Assembly (NCBI GenBank): GCA_016716835.1 | Contig: JADJUW010000001.1 | Coordinates: forward strand, 2,880,001-2,944,000 | Direction of reading: 5' to 3' | Source of the DNA: Myxococcales bacterium | Lineage (GTDB): Bacteria; Myxococcota_A; Polyangia; Haliangiales; Haliangiaceae | DNA: 64,000 bases | Shown: positions 18,684 through 27,239 of the stretch, one piece after another | How the letters are laid out: each line of letters starts with the position of its first letter | Position numbering within the stretch: the stretch's first letter is position 1 | Notes under the pieces: generated by a model | The model's input: the letters and a program-made list of their open reading frames with translations, nothing else | What the model was told of the DNA's origin: nothing | Databases searched by the model: none | Made by a program: the position numbers and the translations under genes

Positions 18684-21600
18684 TTACTTCGCGGCGTCGG
18701 GCACAGCGTCGCGCGCCGCGCCGGCTTGCGCAGGCACCGCGCCATGCGACGACGTCGGCGCCTTGCCTTTGCGAAACCAATTCATCAGGCTGTCGCGCCA
18801 ACGCGTGACGATGTCGTAGAAGGTCGGAATCACCAGCAACGTCAGCACGGTCGACGTGATCACGCCGCCGATGACGGCGCGTCCGAGCGGGGCGCGGAAG
18901 TCGCCGCCCTCGCCGGCGCCAATTGCCACCGGCAGCATGCCCGCGATAATTGCGACGCTGGTCATGAGAATCGGCCGCAGGCGAACGCCGCCGGCTTCGA
19001 TGATTGCCTCGCGGCGATTCATCCCCGTGCCCTCGAGATGCTTGGCAAAATCGATGAGCAAGATCGCATTTTTGGCGACAATACCCATCAGCAAGATTAC
19101 GCCGATCATGCTCATGAGATTGAGCGTGGAGCCGGTGACGAGCATGGCGAGCATGACGCCAATAAGCGACAGCGGCAGCGAAGCCATGATGGGAATCGGC
19201 TCAACGAACGAACCAAACTGCACCACCAAGATGAAGTACATGAGCATGACGGCGACGCCGAGCGCCAAGAGAATGCGGCCAAAGACTTCCTTTTGGTCTT
19301 CTGATTCGCCGCCTTGCTTGCGCGCGTAGCCCGCAGGCAGCGTCACGCCGGCGATGGTCTTTTCGATGTCGGCGATCACCCCCGAGAGTGGGCGTCCTTC
19401 GACGTTGGCACCGACGGTCACCACCCGATCGCCATCCAAGTGCTGAATCTGCGCAGGCCCGGTGCTCGGGTTGATATCGGCGATTTGTCCCAACGTAACC
19501 GTGCCAGGCGCCCCCATCATGATGTCGCCTGGCACGCCTCGCGCAAACGAAAAAGGTAATGTGACCGGCATGCTTTCCAAATCGGCCGGTCGCTGGCGCC
19601 ACTGAGGCCCGAGGCGCACGACGACCTCGCGGGTTTGCCCGGTTGGATCGATCCAGTCGCCCGATTCGACCCCGGCAAAGGCGGGATAGATCGAACCCGC
19701 AAGCGCGCCCGCGGAAACGCCAAGCTGCCCGGCCAGATCGCGCTTGAGTACCACTTCGATCTCGCTGCGCTGGCCTTTGCTCGACAAGCCTATATCGACG
19801 GCGCCTGGCACCGTCGCGATCTTGTCAGCCATCTGCTGCGCGATGACGCCAAGCACATCGGTGTTGGGGCCGGTGAGCTGGACCTGGATTTGCTTGCCGC
19901 CGCCAAAGTTGTCATTTTGTATGTACGCGGTGACGCCGGAAATTGTGCGCACCTCGGCGCGCACCTTGGCCGCGACCTCGTCTTGATGGACCGCTCGCTT
20001 ATGTTTTGGGACCAGACGAACATAAACCGACGCCTCATCGACGGCGCCGCCCTGGCCACCAACCGTGGCGTACGTATAGGCGACTTCCTTGTGCTTTTTG
20101 GCAATTTCAACCGCCTGCAAGACCTTGCGTTGCGTGTATTCCAGGTTCGAGCCTGGCGGGGTTTCGATCTTAACCGTGAACTCCGAAATGTCTTGCAGCG
20201 GCATGAAGGCGCTGCCGACCAACCCAGCCATAGGTATGGCGAGGGCGCCAAAGAATGCGACGACCGCGATCACGGCCATGGCGAACCGGTGGCGTAGCGC
20301 CCAGCCGATGACTTTTTTGTACCAAGCGGTGAGGCGCAGAAACCAACGGTCAAAGATGTCGAGCTTTTTAGAGAGCCAACTCCGACGCCCCTCGATGACA
20401 TCGGGGTCTTCCCATTCGGCTGACAACATCGGGTCAAGCGTGAATGAGACAAAAAGTGACACCAGCACCGAGCAGGCGATGGTCAGCGCAAATGGCGCGA
20501 ACCACTGTTCGGCCATGCCGCCCATAAAGGCGATGGGCACGAAGACGACGACGATGGAGAAGGTTGTCGCGGCGACCGCAAGGCCGATTTCCGCGGTGCC
20601 CTCGCGCGCGGCGGTGTAGGTGGTCCTTGCCCATCTCCATATGCCGAACTATATTTTCCCGCACCACGATGGCGTCGTCGACCAAGATACCAATCGCGAG
20701 CGACAGCCCAAGCAGCGACATGGTGTTTAGCGTGAAGCCAAACGCGTAGACCGCGATGAAGGCTGAAATCACGGAGACCGGCAAGGCAAGGCTGGTAATG
20801 ACCGTCGAGCGCCAAGATTTGAGAAAGATAAAGACCACCAAAATGGTGAGCAAGGCGCCTTCGATGAGCGAGGTCTGCACGCCCTCCACCGACTCGGCGA
20901 CGCGCTGGCCGGAATCACGCACCACTTCGATCTGGGTGCCCTCTGGCAACGTTTTTTGCAGCTCGGCCACCTTGGCTAGCACGCGGGCGCTCACGTCGGT
21001 GGTGCTATAGCCCTTGGCCTTCTTGATGTCGATGCTGACCGCGGCCTTGCCGTTGTAAAACGACGCCGAGCGCGCCTCTTGATGGCCATCTTTCACGTCG
21101 GCGACGTCGCCGAGGCGCACCACTTGGTCGCCGCTTCGGCTAACCACGATTTGCTCAAAGTCGTTGACGCTGCTAAGGCGCCCGCGCAGCCGAATCGTCC
21201 GCTCATCGAGCTCGCTGTTAAGCCGCCCTACCGGCACCGCGAGATTTTCGCTCTGCACGACCTGCACGATCTGGCCGACCGAAACATTGCGCGCCTGCAA
21301 ATCGTTGGGGCGCACCTCGACCGCAAGCTCGCGCTCGATGCCGCCAAGAATGTCGACGCTGGCGACGCCGGCCAGCGAGGTGAGCGCGCGTTTAAGACTT
21401 GGATCAGCGAGCGCGGTGAGTTCGGCGAGCGACAACGTCGCTGACGCCAAGGTGAGCGACACGATCGGAAAATCCGAAAACGAAAACTTATAGAGCATCG
21501 GCTCTTCGACCTGCGACGGCAGATCATTGCGGACCAGGTCGATGCGGTCGCGGATGTCTTGCATCGCCTCTTGCTGATCTTTTTCGAAGGTGAACATCAC

Positions 21601-21876
21601 GATGATCGACGCGTAGCCATCGACCGCCGTGGAATTAATCGTATCGACGCCGGTGATCGACTGAAACTGCTCCTCGAGAGGATCGATGAGCTCGCGCTCG
21701 ACCACGCCTGGGGAGGCGCCCGGATATGGGATGGAAACGGCCACCACCGGCATGTCGACCTCGGGAAACTCGTCGGTTTCGCGCTGCGTTAGGTCCACCA
21801 AGCCAAACACCATCAGCACGATCATCATCACGATGGTGACGATGGGCTTGCGAATCGCAAAATCTGAGATCCACAT
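18684..21876 (-). pseudogene. RND efflux transporter (AcrB/MdtB-like), frameshifted near 20619
   Basis: The whole reading is about 1064 codons, the normal size for a proton-driven RND pump of the inner membrane. The first part starts MWISDFAIRKPIVTIVMM and contains the TM4 motif GILVDDAIVVRENIVRHMEMGKD; the second has MGIVAKNAILLIDFAKHLE. The frame changes after MGKDH: dropping one C on the coding strand (a G at 20619 or 20620) gives MGKDHYTAAREGTAEIGLAV, the expected sequence. The site is a GG pair, not a long homopolymer. As written the pump would be truncated after about 420 residues. It is the last gene of a TolC-MFP-RND operon. Confidence 0.88.
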
Positions 21877-21878
21877 GG

Positions 21879-23081
21879 TTAGTTGCCGCCGGTCGTCGAG
21901 GGCGCGGCCGCGGCGGATGCCGCCGGCGTCGGAATTTGCGATGAAGGTGGCGTGGTGGTGGCGGCGGCGGCACCCGGCAACGTCACCTTGGTGCCGGCCT
22001 TGATTTTTTGCCCGGCACGCGCCGTGATGAGCACGTCACCTGCCGCGACGCCGCTGGTGATTTCGACCACCTCGTTGCGGGCATCGCGCAGGCCGGTAGC
22101 AACGACGACGCGCTCGGCGACGCCCTGGTTTACGCGCAGCACCGTGGGCTGGTCGCCGCTGGTGTCAATCGCGCTGCCGGGCACCACCAACGCCTTGCGG
22201 ACTTCGCTCGAGACGCGGCCCTCGGCAAAGAGGCCGGCGACCAGCTTGCCGCTGGTGTTGGGGATTTCGATAATAATCGGCAATTGACGCGTGTTTGGAT
22301 CGGCCGCCGGCGCGATGCGTAGGATGGTACCTTCGAACTTTTGCCCTTCGTAGCCGCGCACTTCGAAGGTTACGACTTTGCCAATACCAAGCGAGGCGAT
22401 ACCGTCCGATGAGACTTGTGCCAACAGCCGCATCGACGACGGCTCAATGATTTCGTAGAGCAGCGCGCCCATGCTGACCACGTCGCCCTGATTGACCGGC
22501 CGTTGCGACACCACGCCGGCCATCGGCGAGAGCACGGTGGCATCGCCAAACTGCGAGCGCGAGGCGGCGAGCATGGCGCGCGCTTGGCCCAGGCCGGCGC
22601 TCGCCGACTTGGCCGCGCTCTCGGCGCGTTCGAGATCTCTTTGGGCGAGCGCCCCGCCCTCGACCATAGCCTTGGTGCGTTCGACTTCGCGCTGAGCCAT
22701 GGCCGCCATGGCCTGCGCTGACTGCACCGCGGCTTGCGCCGACTGCACGCCGTCGCCAAGCGCCTTGGATTCGATGCGCGCCAGCATTTCGCCGCGCTTA
22801 ACCACTTGTCCGAGCTCTGGACCAACTCGCACCACTGCCCCATTGCTCTCGGCGCGGATGACGGCGCGTTGGCTGGCCTCAAGCGTGCCCGAGATGCGAG
22901 GGCCCGTTTGGATTTCGCCTTGCGTTACCGTCACAACATCTTCGGCGGCGATTTGCAGCAGCGGCTCGGCCGCGGCCTTGGCCTGCGTCGCCTCGCCGCC
23001 CTTGCCACCTTTGCCACAGGCAGCCCACAGCGACGACGCGACGACCAAGCCAATGGTGTATTTCGATCTTCGGTTTGACAT
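21879..23081 (-). CDS. RND efflux periplasmic adaptor (MFP) lipoprotein
   Basis: This 400-residue adaptor joins the RND pump to the TolC channel. It has a lipoprotein signal (VVASSLWAAC), a lipoyl half motif (ESNGAVVRVGPELGQVVKRGEMLARIESKAL), an alpha-hairpin (about residues 110-175, Ala/Gln/Glu-rich), the second lipoyl half (ATVLSPMAGVVSQRPVNQGDVV) and beta-barrel and membrane-proximal domains. The C-terminus is a low-complexity Ala/Thr/Pro tail. It sits two bases upstream of the RND gene and 24 bases after the TolC-family gene. Confidence 0.93.
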   Translation of the reverse strand: MSNRRSKYTIGLVVASSLWAACGKGGKGGEATQAKAAAEPLLQIAAEDVVTVTQGEIQTGPRISGTLEASQRAVIRAESNGAVVRVGPELGQVVKRGEMLARIESKALGDGVQSAQAAVQSAQAMAAMAQREVERTKAMVEGGALAQRDLERAESAAKSASAGLGQARAMLAASRSQFGDATVLSPMAGVVSQRPVNQGDVVSMGALLYEIIEPSSMRLLAQVSSDGIASLGIGKVVTFEVRGYEGQKFEGTILRIAPAADPNTRQLPIIIEIPNTSGKLVAGLFAEGRVSSEVRKALVVPGSAIDTSGDQPTVLRVNQGVAERVVVATGLRDARNEVVEITSGVAAGDVLITARAGQKIKAGTKVTLPGAAAATTTPPSSQIPTPAASAAAAPSTTGGN

Positions 23082-23105
23082 AAGTCCCCTTAGGAAAGTT
23101 TGTAG

Positions 23106-24485
23106 CTAGAATCCGGCGCCAAACGGCAGTTCGACGATCATCGCCTGGCGCAGCAGCGCGACGCGCAGGTCGCGCGACGATTGCGCCTGGTTTAGCAGGG
23201 CCTGCTCGAGCTGCAAGCGCGCATCGACGAGCTCAAGGTGAGTCGATGAACCTTGCTTATAGCGCAGCTCCGCGATCTCATAGGCGCGCTTGGCCTGGGC
23301 CACCGTGCGCGTGCTCTGCTTGGAGGTCGCGGTCGCGGTTTCCACCGCCGAGGCGGCCCGGACGCGGCGGAGCTCACCTGAACGCTTGGTCTCTTCGTAG
23401 CGCGCGCGCGCCGACGAGGCGGCGGCCTTGGCGGCGTGGATGGTGGCCTTGCGGCGAAAGCCGTCAAATAGCGTAAACGAGGCGCCTACGGACACGCTAA
23501 ACCCAGTGCTCCAAAACCCATCCGGCAGGAAGTTTGAGGGCGAATTCGATTTTGAATAGCCACTGCTTGCGGATACCTGTGGCAACCACGCCGCCTCCGC
23601 ACTGTCGACCTGGGTTTGGCTAATCTTCAACGCCTCCGCCGCCGATCGCTCTTCGAGGCCTTCGCCGTCGCTAGGGCCAATCTGCGCTACTTCGCGTGCG
23701 GTGGCGACCTGCCCCGCCGCGTCATCGACGTCGAGCTTGCTCACAAGCACCACCGGCTGGCCCAGCGGCAGCCCCACGCGGCGCTTGAGCGTCACCATGG
23801 CAACGTCGCGGGTGGCCTTGAACTGGATGAGCGTCGCGGCCTGGTTGTCGCGCGCGACCTCGGCGCGCAGCATGTCAAATTCTGGCGTCGCGCCCTGCTC
23901 AAAGCCGAGCTTGGCGCTTTTCAAGGTTTGCTCGGATTGCGACAGCGAGGCTTCGGCGATTTCAACCCGACGCTCGGCGAGGGCCGCATCGTAGTAGGCC
24001 TGCGCCGCCTCGAGCACGGTCAGGGCTCGTTGCGATTTTACGCCCATCTCGGCGCGACGCACGCCGGCCTTCGACGCCGCAATACCCGCAGCGAGGCGCC
24101 CCCCATCGAAAATAGTTTGATCGAGCCCTAGCGAGACGGACCAGCTGTTGGGTGGCTGGCCATCGCGGCCGGCGATGCCGAAAATACTTTTTAGGTCACG
24201 GCTGTAACCTGCGGTTGCGCTCACCTGAGGCAACCACCCCGATCGCGCGCTAGTGAGCGAGGCCTTGCTCTCTTCAACGCCCGCCTCGGCGACCTCCATT
24301 AACTCCGATGCCGGGATTGCCGCCTTGAGCGCGTCGGCGAGTGACAACGGCGCCGCCGAGGGATCACTTGGCGCGGAGGTTGCGCTAGCTGGCCGATCAA
24401 TCGTCGGCACCACGCCATCGGCGGCGGCAACACCCGAAATCAGCAAACAACTCGCGAAGATAAGCCAGGTCGTGCGCGCGTACAT
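23106..24485 (-). CDS. TolC family outer-membrane efflux protein
   Basis: This 459-residue protein has a signal peptide (FASCLLISGVAAADG) and two homologous coiled-coil repeats of the outer-membrane factor family. Typical segments are SWSVSLGLDQTIFDGGRLAAGIAASKAGVRRAE and FSVSVGASFTLFDGFRRKATIHAAKAA, each followed by a long helical stretch, and YEIAELRYKQGSSTHLELVDARLQLEQA near the end. It forms the trimeric exit duct of the efflux system encoded immediately downstream. Confidence 0.93.
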   Translation of the reverse strand: MYARTTWLIFASCLLISGVAAADGVVPTIDRPASATSAPSDPSAAPLSLADALKAAIPASELMEVAEAGVEESKASLTSARSGWLPQVSATAGYSRDLKSIFGIAGRDGQPPNSWSVSLGLDQTIFDGGRLAAGIAASKAGVRRAEMGVKSQRALTVLEAAQAYYDAALAERRVEIAEASLSQSEQTLKSAKLGFEQGATPEFDMLRAEVARDNQAATLIQFKATRDVAMVTLKRRVGLPLGQPVVLVSKLDVDDAAGQVATAREVAQIGPSDGEGLEERSAAEALKISQTQVDSAEAAWLPQVSASSGYSKSNSPSNFLPDGFWSTGFSVSVGASFTLFDGFRRKATIHAAKAAASSARARYEETKRSGELRRVRAASAVETATATSKQSTRTVAQAKRAYEIAELRYKQGSSTHLELVDARLQLEQALLNQAQSSRDLRVALLRQAMIVELPFGAGF

Positions 24486-24592
24486 CTTGTCGCAGTGCTA
24501 CTTGGCTTCGCGGCACCTGTCAATGTGGCGCAGCGACGACGCGGTGACATTGTCTGTCGCCACGGGGTAAGCCACGGCTGGAATTAACCTGG

Positions 24593-24961
24593 CTAGGCAT
24601 CCGCAATATACGGGCCAGCATCGGCGGCATCTTCAATGTCATCCTCGACGCCGATCACCTCGGGCGCAACCGTCGGCTGCACTACCAAAATCTTCACCAT
24701 GGTTGGCAGGATGCGAATTTGAGGCGCGACGCGATGTAAGATCGAGCTGACATTGCGTTGAATATCCTCGGCCTCGACGGTCGATGGCCCCGGCGCGACG
24801 ACCTTGCCCACCCATTTGTCGCCGCCAAGCTCAAACGTCTGCAAAAACTCCGGGGCGTCGAGATACTTCTTGTCGGCCGGCCTCGCCATCGCGAACGCCT
24901 CGCGCAGGCGACTATCCAATTTCACCGCGAAATACAGTGCCGCGCCGGAATCTGACTTCAT
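24593..24961 (-). CDS. Hypothetical protein with acidic C-terminus
   Basis: I take the ATG at 24961 (MKSDSGAALYFAVKL), giving 122 residues; the open frame reaches 25042, but that part is Arg/Lys-rich and unlikely. The protein has a mixed alpha/beta middle (LQTFELGGDKWVGKVVAPGP, HRVAPQIRILPTMVKILVVQPT) and an acidic end (GVEDDIEDAADAG). No family is recognised and there is no signal peptide. Confidence 0.5.
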   Translation of the reverse strand: MKSDSGAALYFAVKLDSRLREAFAMARPADKKYLDAPEFLQTFELGGDKWVGKVVAPGPSTVEAEDIQRNVSSILHRVAPQIRILPTMVKILVVQPTVAPEVIGVEDDIEDAADAGPYIADA

Positions 24962-25076
24962 TACACGAGTTTGCCTGGTTTTGCGTGGCCTCGATAGTGA
25001 CCCCGCCGCCTTCCCGCATTTTCGCCGGGTTTCGCTTGCCATGACGCGGCCGAGCGATTAATTTCCCGGCCTTCCA

Positions 25077-25151
25077 GGCGGGGTAGCTCAGGGGTAGAGC
25101 AGGGGTCTCATAAGCCCTTGGTCGGCAGTTCAAATCTGCCTTCCGCCACCA
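25077..25151 (+). tRNA. tRNA-Met (CAT), elongator type
   Basis: The 75-nt sequence folds as a cloverleaf with the acceptor GGCGGGG paired to TTCCGCC, D stem GCTC/GAGC, anticodon loop CTCATAA (anticodon CAT), T stem GGCAG/CTGCC with loop TTCAAAT, discriminator A and an encoded CCA. The first acceptor pair is G-C, so it is not the initiator tRNA, which has a mismatch there. A tRNA-Ile with lysidine-modified CAT remains possible but the overall sequence resembles elongator Met. Confidence 0.92.
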
Positions 25152-25267
25152 TCACTTAGATTTGGCGCACTAAGTTGCACCATCATCTGTTTGGTAAGCA
25201 GATGGATTTATTTACGGCAACGAGAGACTAGACAATCGGCGGCTCGTGAATACACTGCTGCCTTCAT

Positions 25268-25341
25268 TCGGGGATCGTCTAACGGTAGGACAACGGTTTT
25301 TGGTATCGTTTATCTAGGTTCGAATCCTAGTCCCCGAACCA
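25268..25341 (+). tRNA. tRNA-Gln (TTG)
   Basis: The 74-nt sequence has the acceptor TCGGGGA paired to TCCCCGA, D stem GTCT/GGAC, anticodon stem ACGGT/ATCGT with loop TTTTGGT (anticodon TTG), T stem CTAGG/CCTAG with loop TTCGAAT, discriminator A and encoded CCA. It lies 116 bases after tRNA-Met, probably in the same transcript. Its CCA end is one base from the stop codon of the convergent FHA gene. Confidence 0.93.
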
Positions 25342-25342
25342 G

Positions 25343-26311
25343 TTACGGCACGACAACAAATTCGCGCTTCATTAGCGCCACCAGGCGAGTCGCGCAGTCG
25401 ACATCTGAGCCAGGGTAATGATCGAGTACTTTTTGCAAGCTGCCGTGATCGAGCACCAGCTGAAAGACATCGAGCTCTTCGGGTGAAAGCTCGCGCAACC
25501 GCCCCGCGAGCGGCGTCGGCACCGCCAGCGGTGAACCCGGCGGCGGCAGGAAGTTTTCCATGTTGCGGATTTCGTCCATCTGTCGCATGCCCTCCATGAG
25601 CAGGCCTTCGACAGAATCTTGCATTTCTTCCGGTGCTTGGATCTCGGCGTTGGGCTCGAGCTCAAACGTGCCCTCGGTCCACGACAACATGCGATACACG
25701 GCTTTTTGCGGCGCCACCGACATATCGTCGTCGATGGTCGCAAAATAAATTAGGCCCTTGCGAAAGTACAAACGGCCAACCGCGCTTGGGCTGGCTACCG
25801 TGAGGGCTCCCGACTTGCGACTGGTCGACAACAATTGAATGAGGTCGGGTAGCGGAATCTCTTCGATCACGCCCGACATGGGGCGGCCCGCACCTGCGAC
25901 ATGCGTTGGACGGCTAACAGCAGGTTCAATTTTTTGCGGCGCCGGCGCGTCGTTGCCCGGCGAGTTCGCGTCGAGCGCGATGACCTTGATAATCGACGTC
26001 CCCACGAGCACGCGGTCGCCTTCATGCAATTGCACGCGGCCCGGTATTTTTTCGCCATTGACGAAGGTGCCATTGGTCGAACCGGCGTCTTCGATGAAAA
26101 TTTGATCGGCGGTCGTAATCACGCGCGAATGGCGGCGCGACACCATGTCTTCGACCAGGACCATGTCGAGGTCGCTGGAACGACCTATCACGATCTCGCG
26201 GTTAGGCCTAAGCGGAAATTCCCCGCCTTGGTACTTCCCCGAAATGAACCGTAATGCAAAGCGCGGGCGATCCAAGCGTCGTTCCTCTGCAACCGAGCTG
26301 CGCGGTTGCAC
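25343..26311 (-). CDS. FHA-DUF4388 signalling protein
   Basis: This 322-residue cytoplasmic protein has an N-terminal FHA domain (about 36-110) that should bind phosphothreonine: VIGRSSDLDMVL, SRRHSRV, and DAGSTNGTFVNGEKI are the conserved binding loops. A DUF4388 domain follows (about 144-240): GVIEEIPLPDLIQLLSTSRKSGALTV, GRLYFRKGLIYFA. DUF4388 is common in myxobacterial signalling proteins. The C-terminal 90 residues are helical (LSPEELDVFQLVLDHGSLQKVLDHYP). It may read phosphorylation by a Ser/Thr kinase; the kinase-like gene nearby lacks catalytic residues. Confidence 0.88.
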   Translation of the reverse strand: MQPRSSVAEERRLDRPRFALRFISGKYQGGEFPLRPNREIVIGRSSDLDMVLVEDMVSRRHSRVITTADQIFIEDAGSTNGTFVNGEKIPGRVQLHEGDRVLVGTSIIKVIALDANSPGNDAPAPQKIEPAVSRPTHVAGAGRPMSGVIEEIPLPDLIQLLSTSRKSGALTVASPSAVGRLYFRKGLIYFATIDDDMSVAPQKAVYRMLSWTEGTFELEPNAEIQAPEEMQDSVEGLLMEGMRQMDEIRNMENFLPPPGSPLAVPTPLAGRLRELSPEELDVFQLVLDHGSLQKVLDHYPGSDVDCATRLVALMKREFVVVP

Positions 26312-26382
26312 AATTAGGATACGGCGGCGCGCCGCATGGGCGCAAGCAATTGGCTCATTTAAGACGACGCGGCCACGTCGCG

Positions 26383-27201
26383 CTATGTCGCGTCGCCGAG
26401 CGGGTGGTCTTCTATAACTATCTCATTGGGCGCGGTGAGCAAGTCGCGCAAGCGCTCATACACCGACTCTGAGATGACCAGGCTTGAGTGACCTAGTGGC
26501 ACGGCGACGCTTTTGACGCCCTGCCCCTTGGTGCTGCTAAATGGCACCACCCAATCGCGCAACGCGCCGACCGAATACACTTCCACACCTGGTGGGATGG
26601 GGCCTTCATGTAGTTCGGCAAGAAACCGACTGCCGGGCAAGAGCTGCCAAGACGAGGTGGAGAACAGGCCCAAGGTCGCGACGCCGCCAAGCGCGATCCA
26701 GGTGCCGTGGAGCGGCGTGCCTATCATGACCAAACGCCGCACGCGCGCCGCGCCACCTAGCTTTTTGATGTAATAGAGGCCGATCAGGCCCCCCATCGAG
26801 TGGCCGAGGATGTCGACCTCCTTGACCGCAGATTGCGCCAAAATACGCTCTATCTTGCGGTGAATGATAAAGGCCGAACGGCGAATGTCGCGCGTGTTGA
26901 TCGCGCCGATGTTGAACGAGAAGACGACAAATCCATCGGCCGCGAGGCGCCGTTCGAGCAGATACATCGAGCCGCGCGTGCCCATGAAGCCATGGATGAT
27001 GAGGAGCGGGCGCTTCTCGCTGGTGTCGGCCACCGCGGCTCGGCGACGGATGCGGTTGCCGCGCGCGAGATTGACTAAATAGGCCAAGGTATCTGCGCCG
27101 CCGACGATGTCCTGCGTCAGCTCTTTGCCTACACCCCGCACCCGTTCCGGTAGACTTTCCACCCAGGAACACCCAGGTTGTGGCTTTCGAGGTGCGGCCA
27201 T
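26383..27201 (-). CDS. Alpha/beta hydrolase, lipase-like
   Basis: This 272-residue protein has LLIIHGFMGTRGSMYLLERRLAADG (oxyanion region), the nucleophile elbow DILGHSMGGLIGLYYIKKL (GHSMG serine) and a late His (VPLGHSSLVIS), with an acid likely in VGALRDWVVP. It resembles triacylglycerol lipase or PGAP1-like esterases. No convincing signal peptide is seen. The start at 27201 is 38 bases from the divergent pseudokinase gene, so the two share a promoter region. Confidence 0.82.
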   Translation of the reverse strand: MAAPRKPQPGCSWVESLPERVRGVGKELTQDIVGGADTLAYLVNLARGNRIRRRAAVADTSEKRPLLIIHGFMGTRGSMYLLERRLAADGFVVFSFNIGAINTRDIRRSAFIIHRKIERILAQSAVKEVDILGHSMGGLIGLYYIKKLGGAARVRRLVMIGTPLHGTWIALGGVATLGLFSTSSWQLLPGSRFLAELHEGPIPPGVEVYSVGALRDWVVPFSSTKGQGVKSVAVPLGHSSLVISESVYERLRDLLTAPNEIVIEDHPLGDAT

Positions 27202-27239
27202 CTTTTAATGGTACCGCAAAACTGGGTAAAATTCAGTAA

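Noticed and set aside
25077..25151. Initiator tRNA-Met
   Set aside because: The first acceptor pair is a G-C pair; initiators have a mismatch there.
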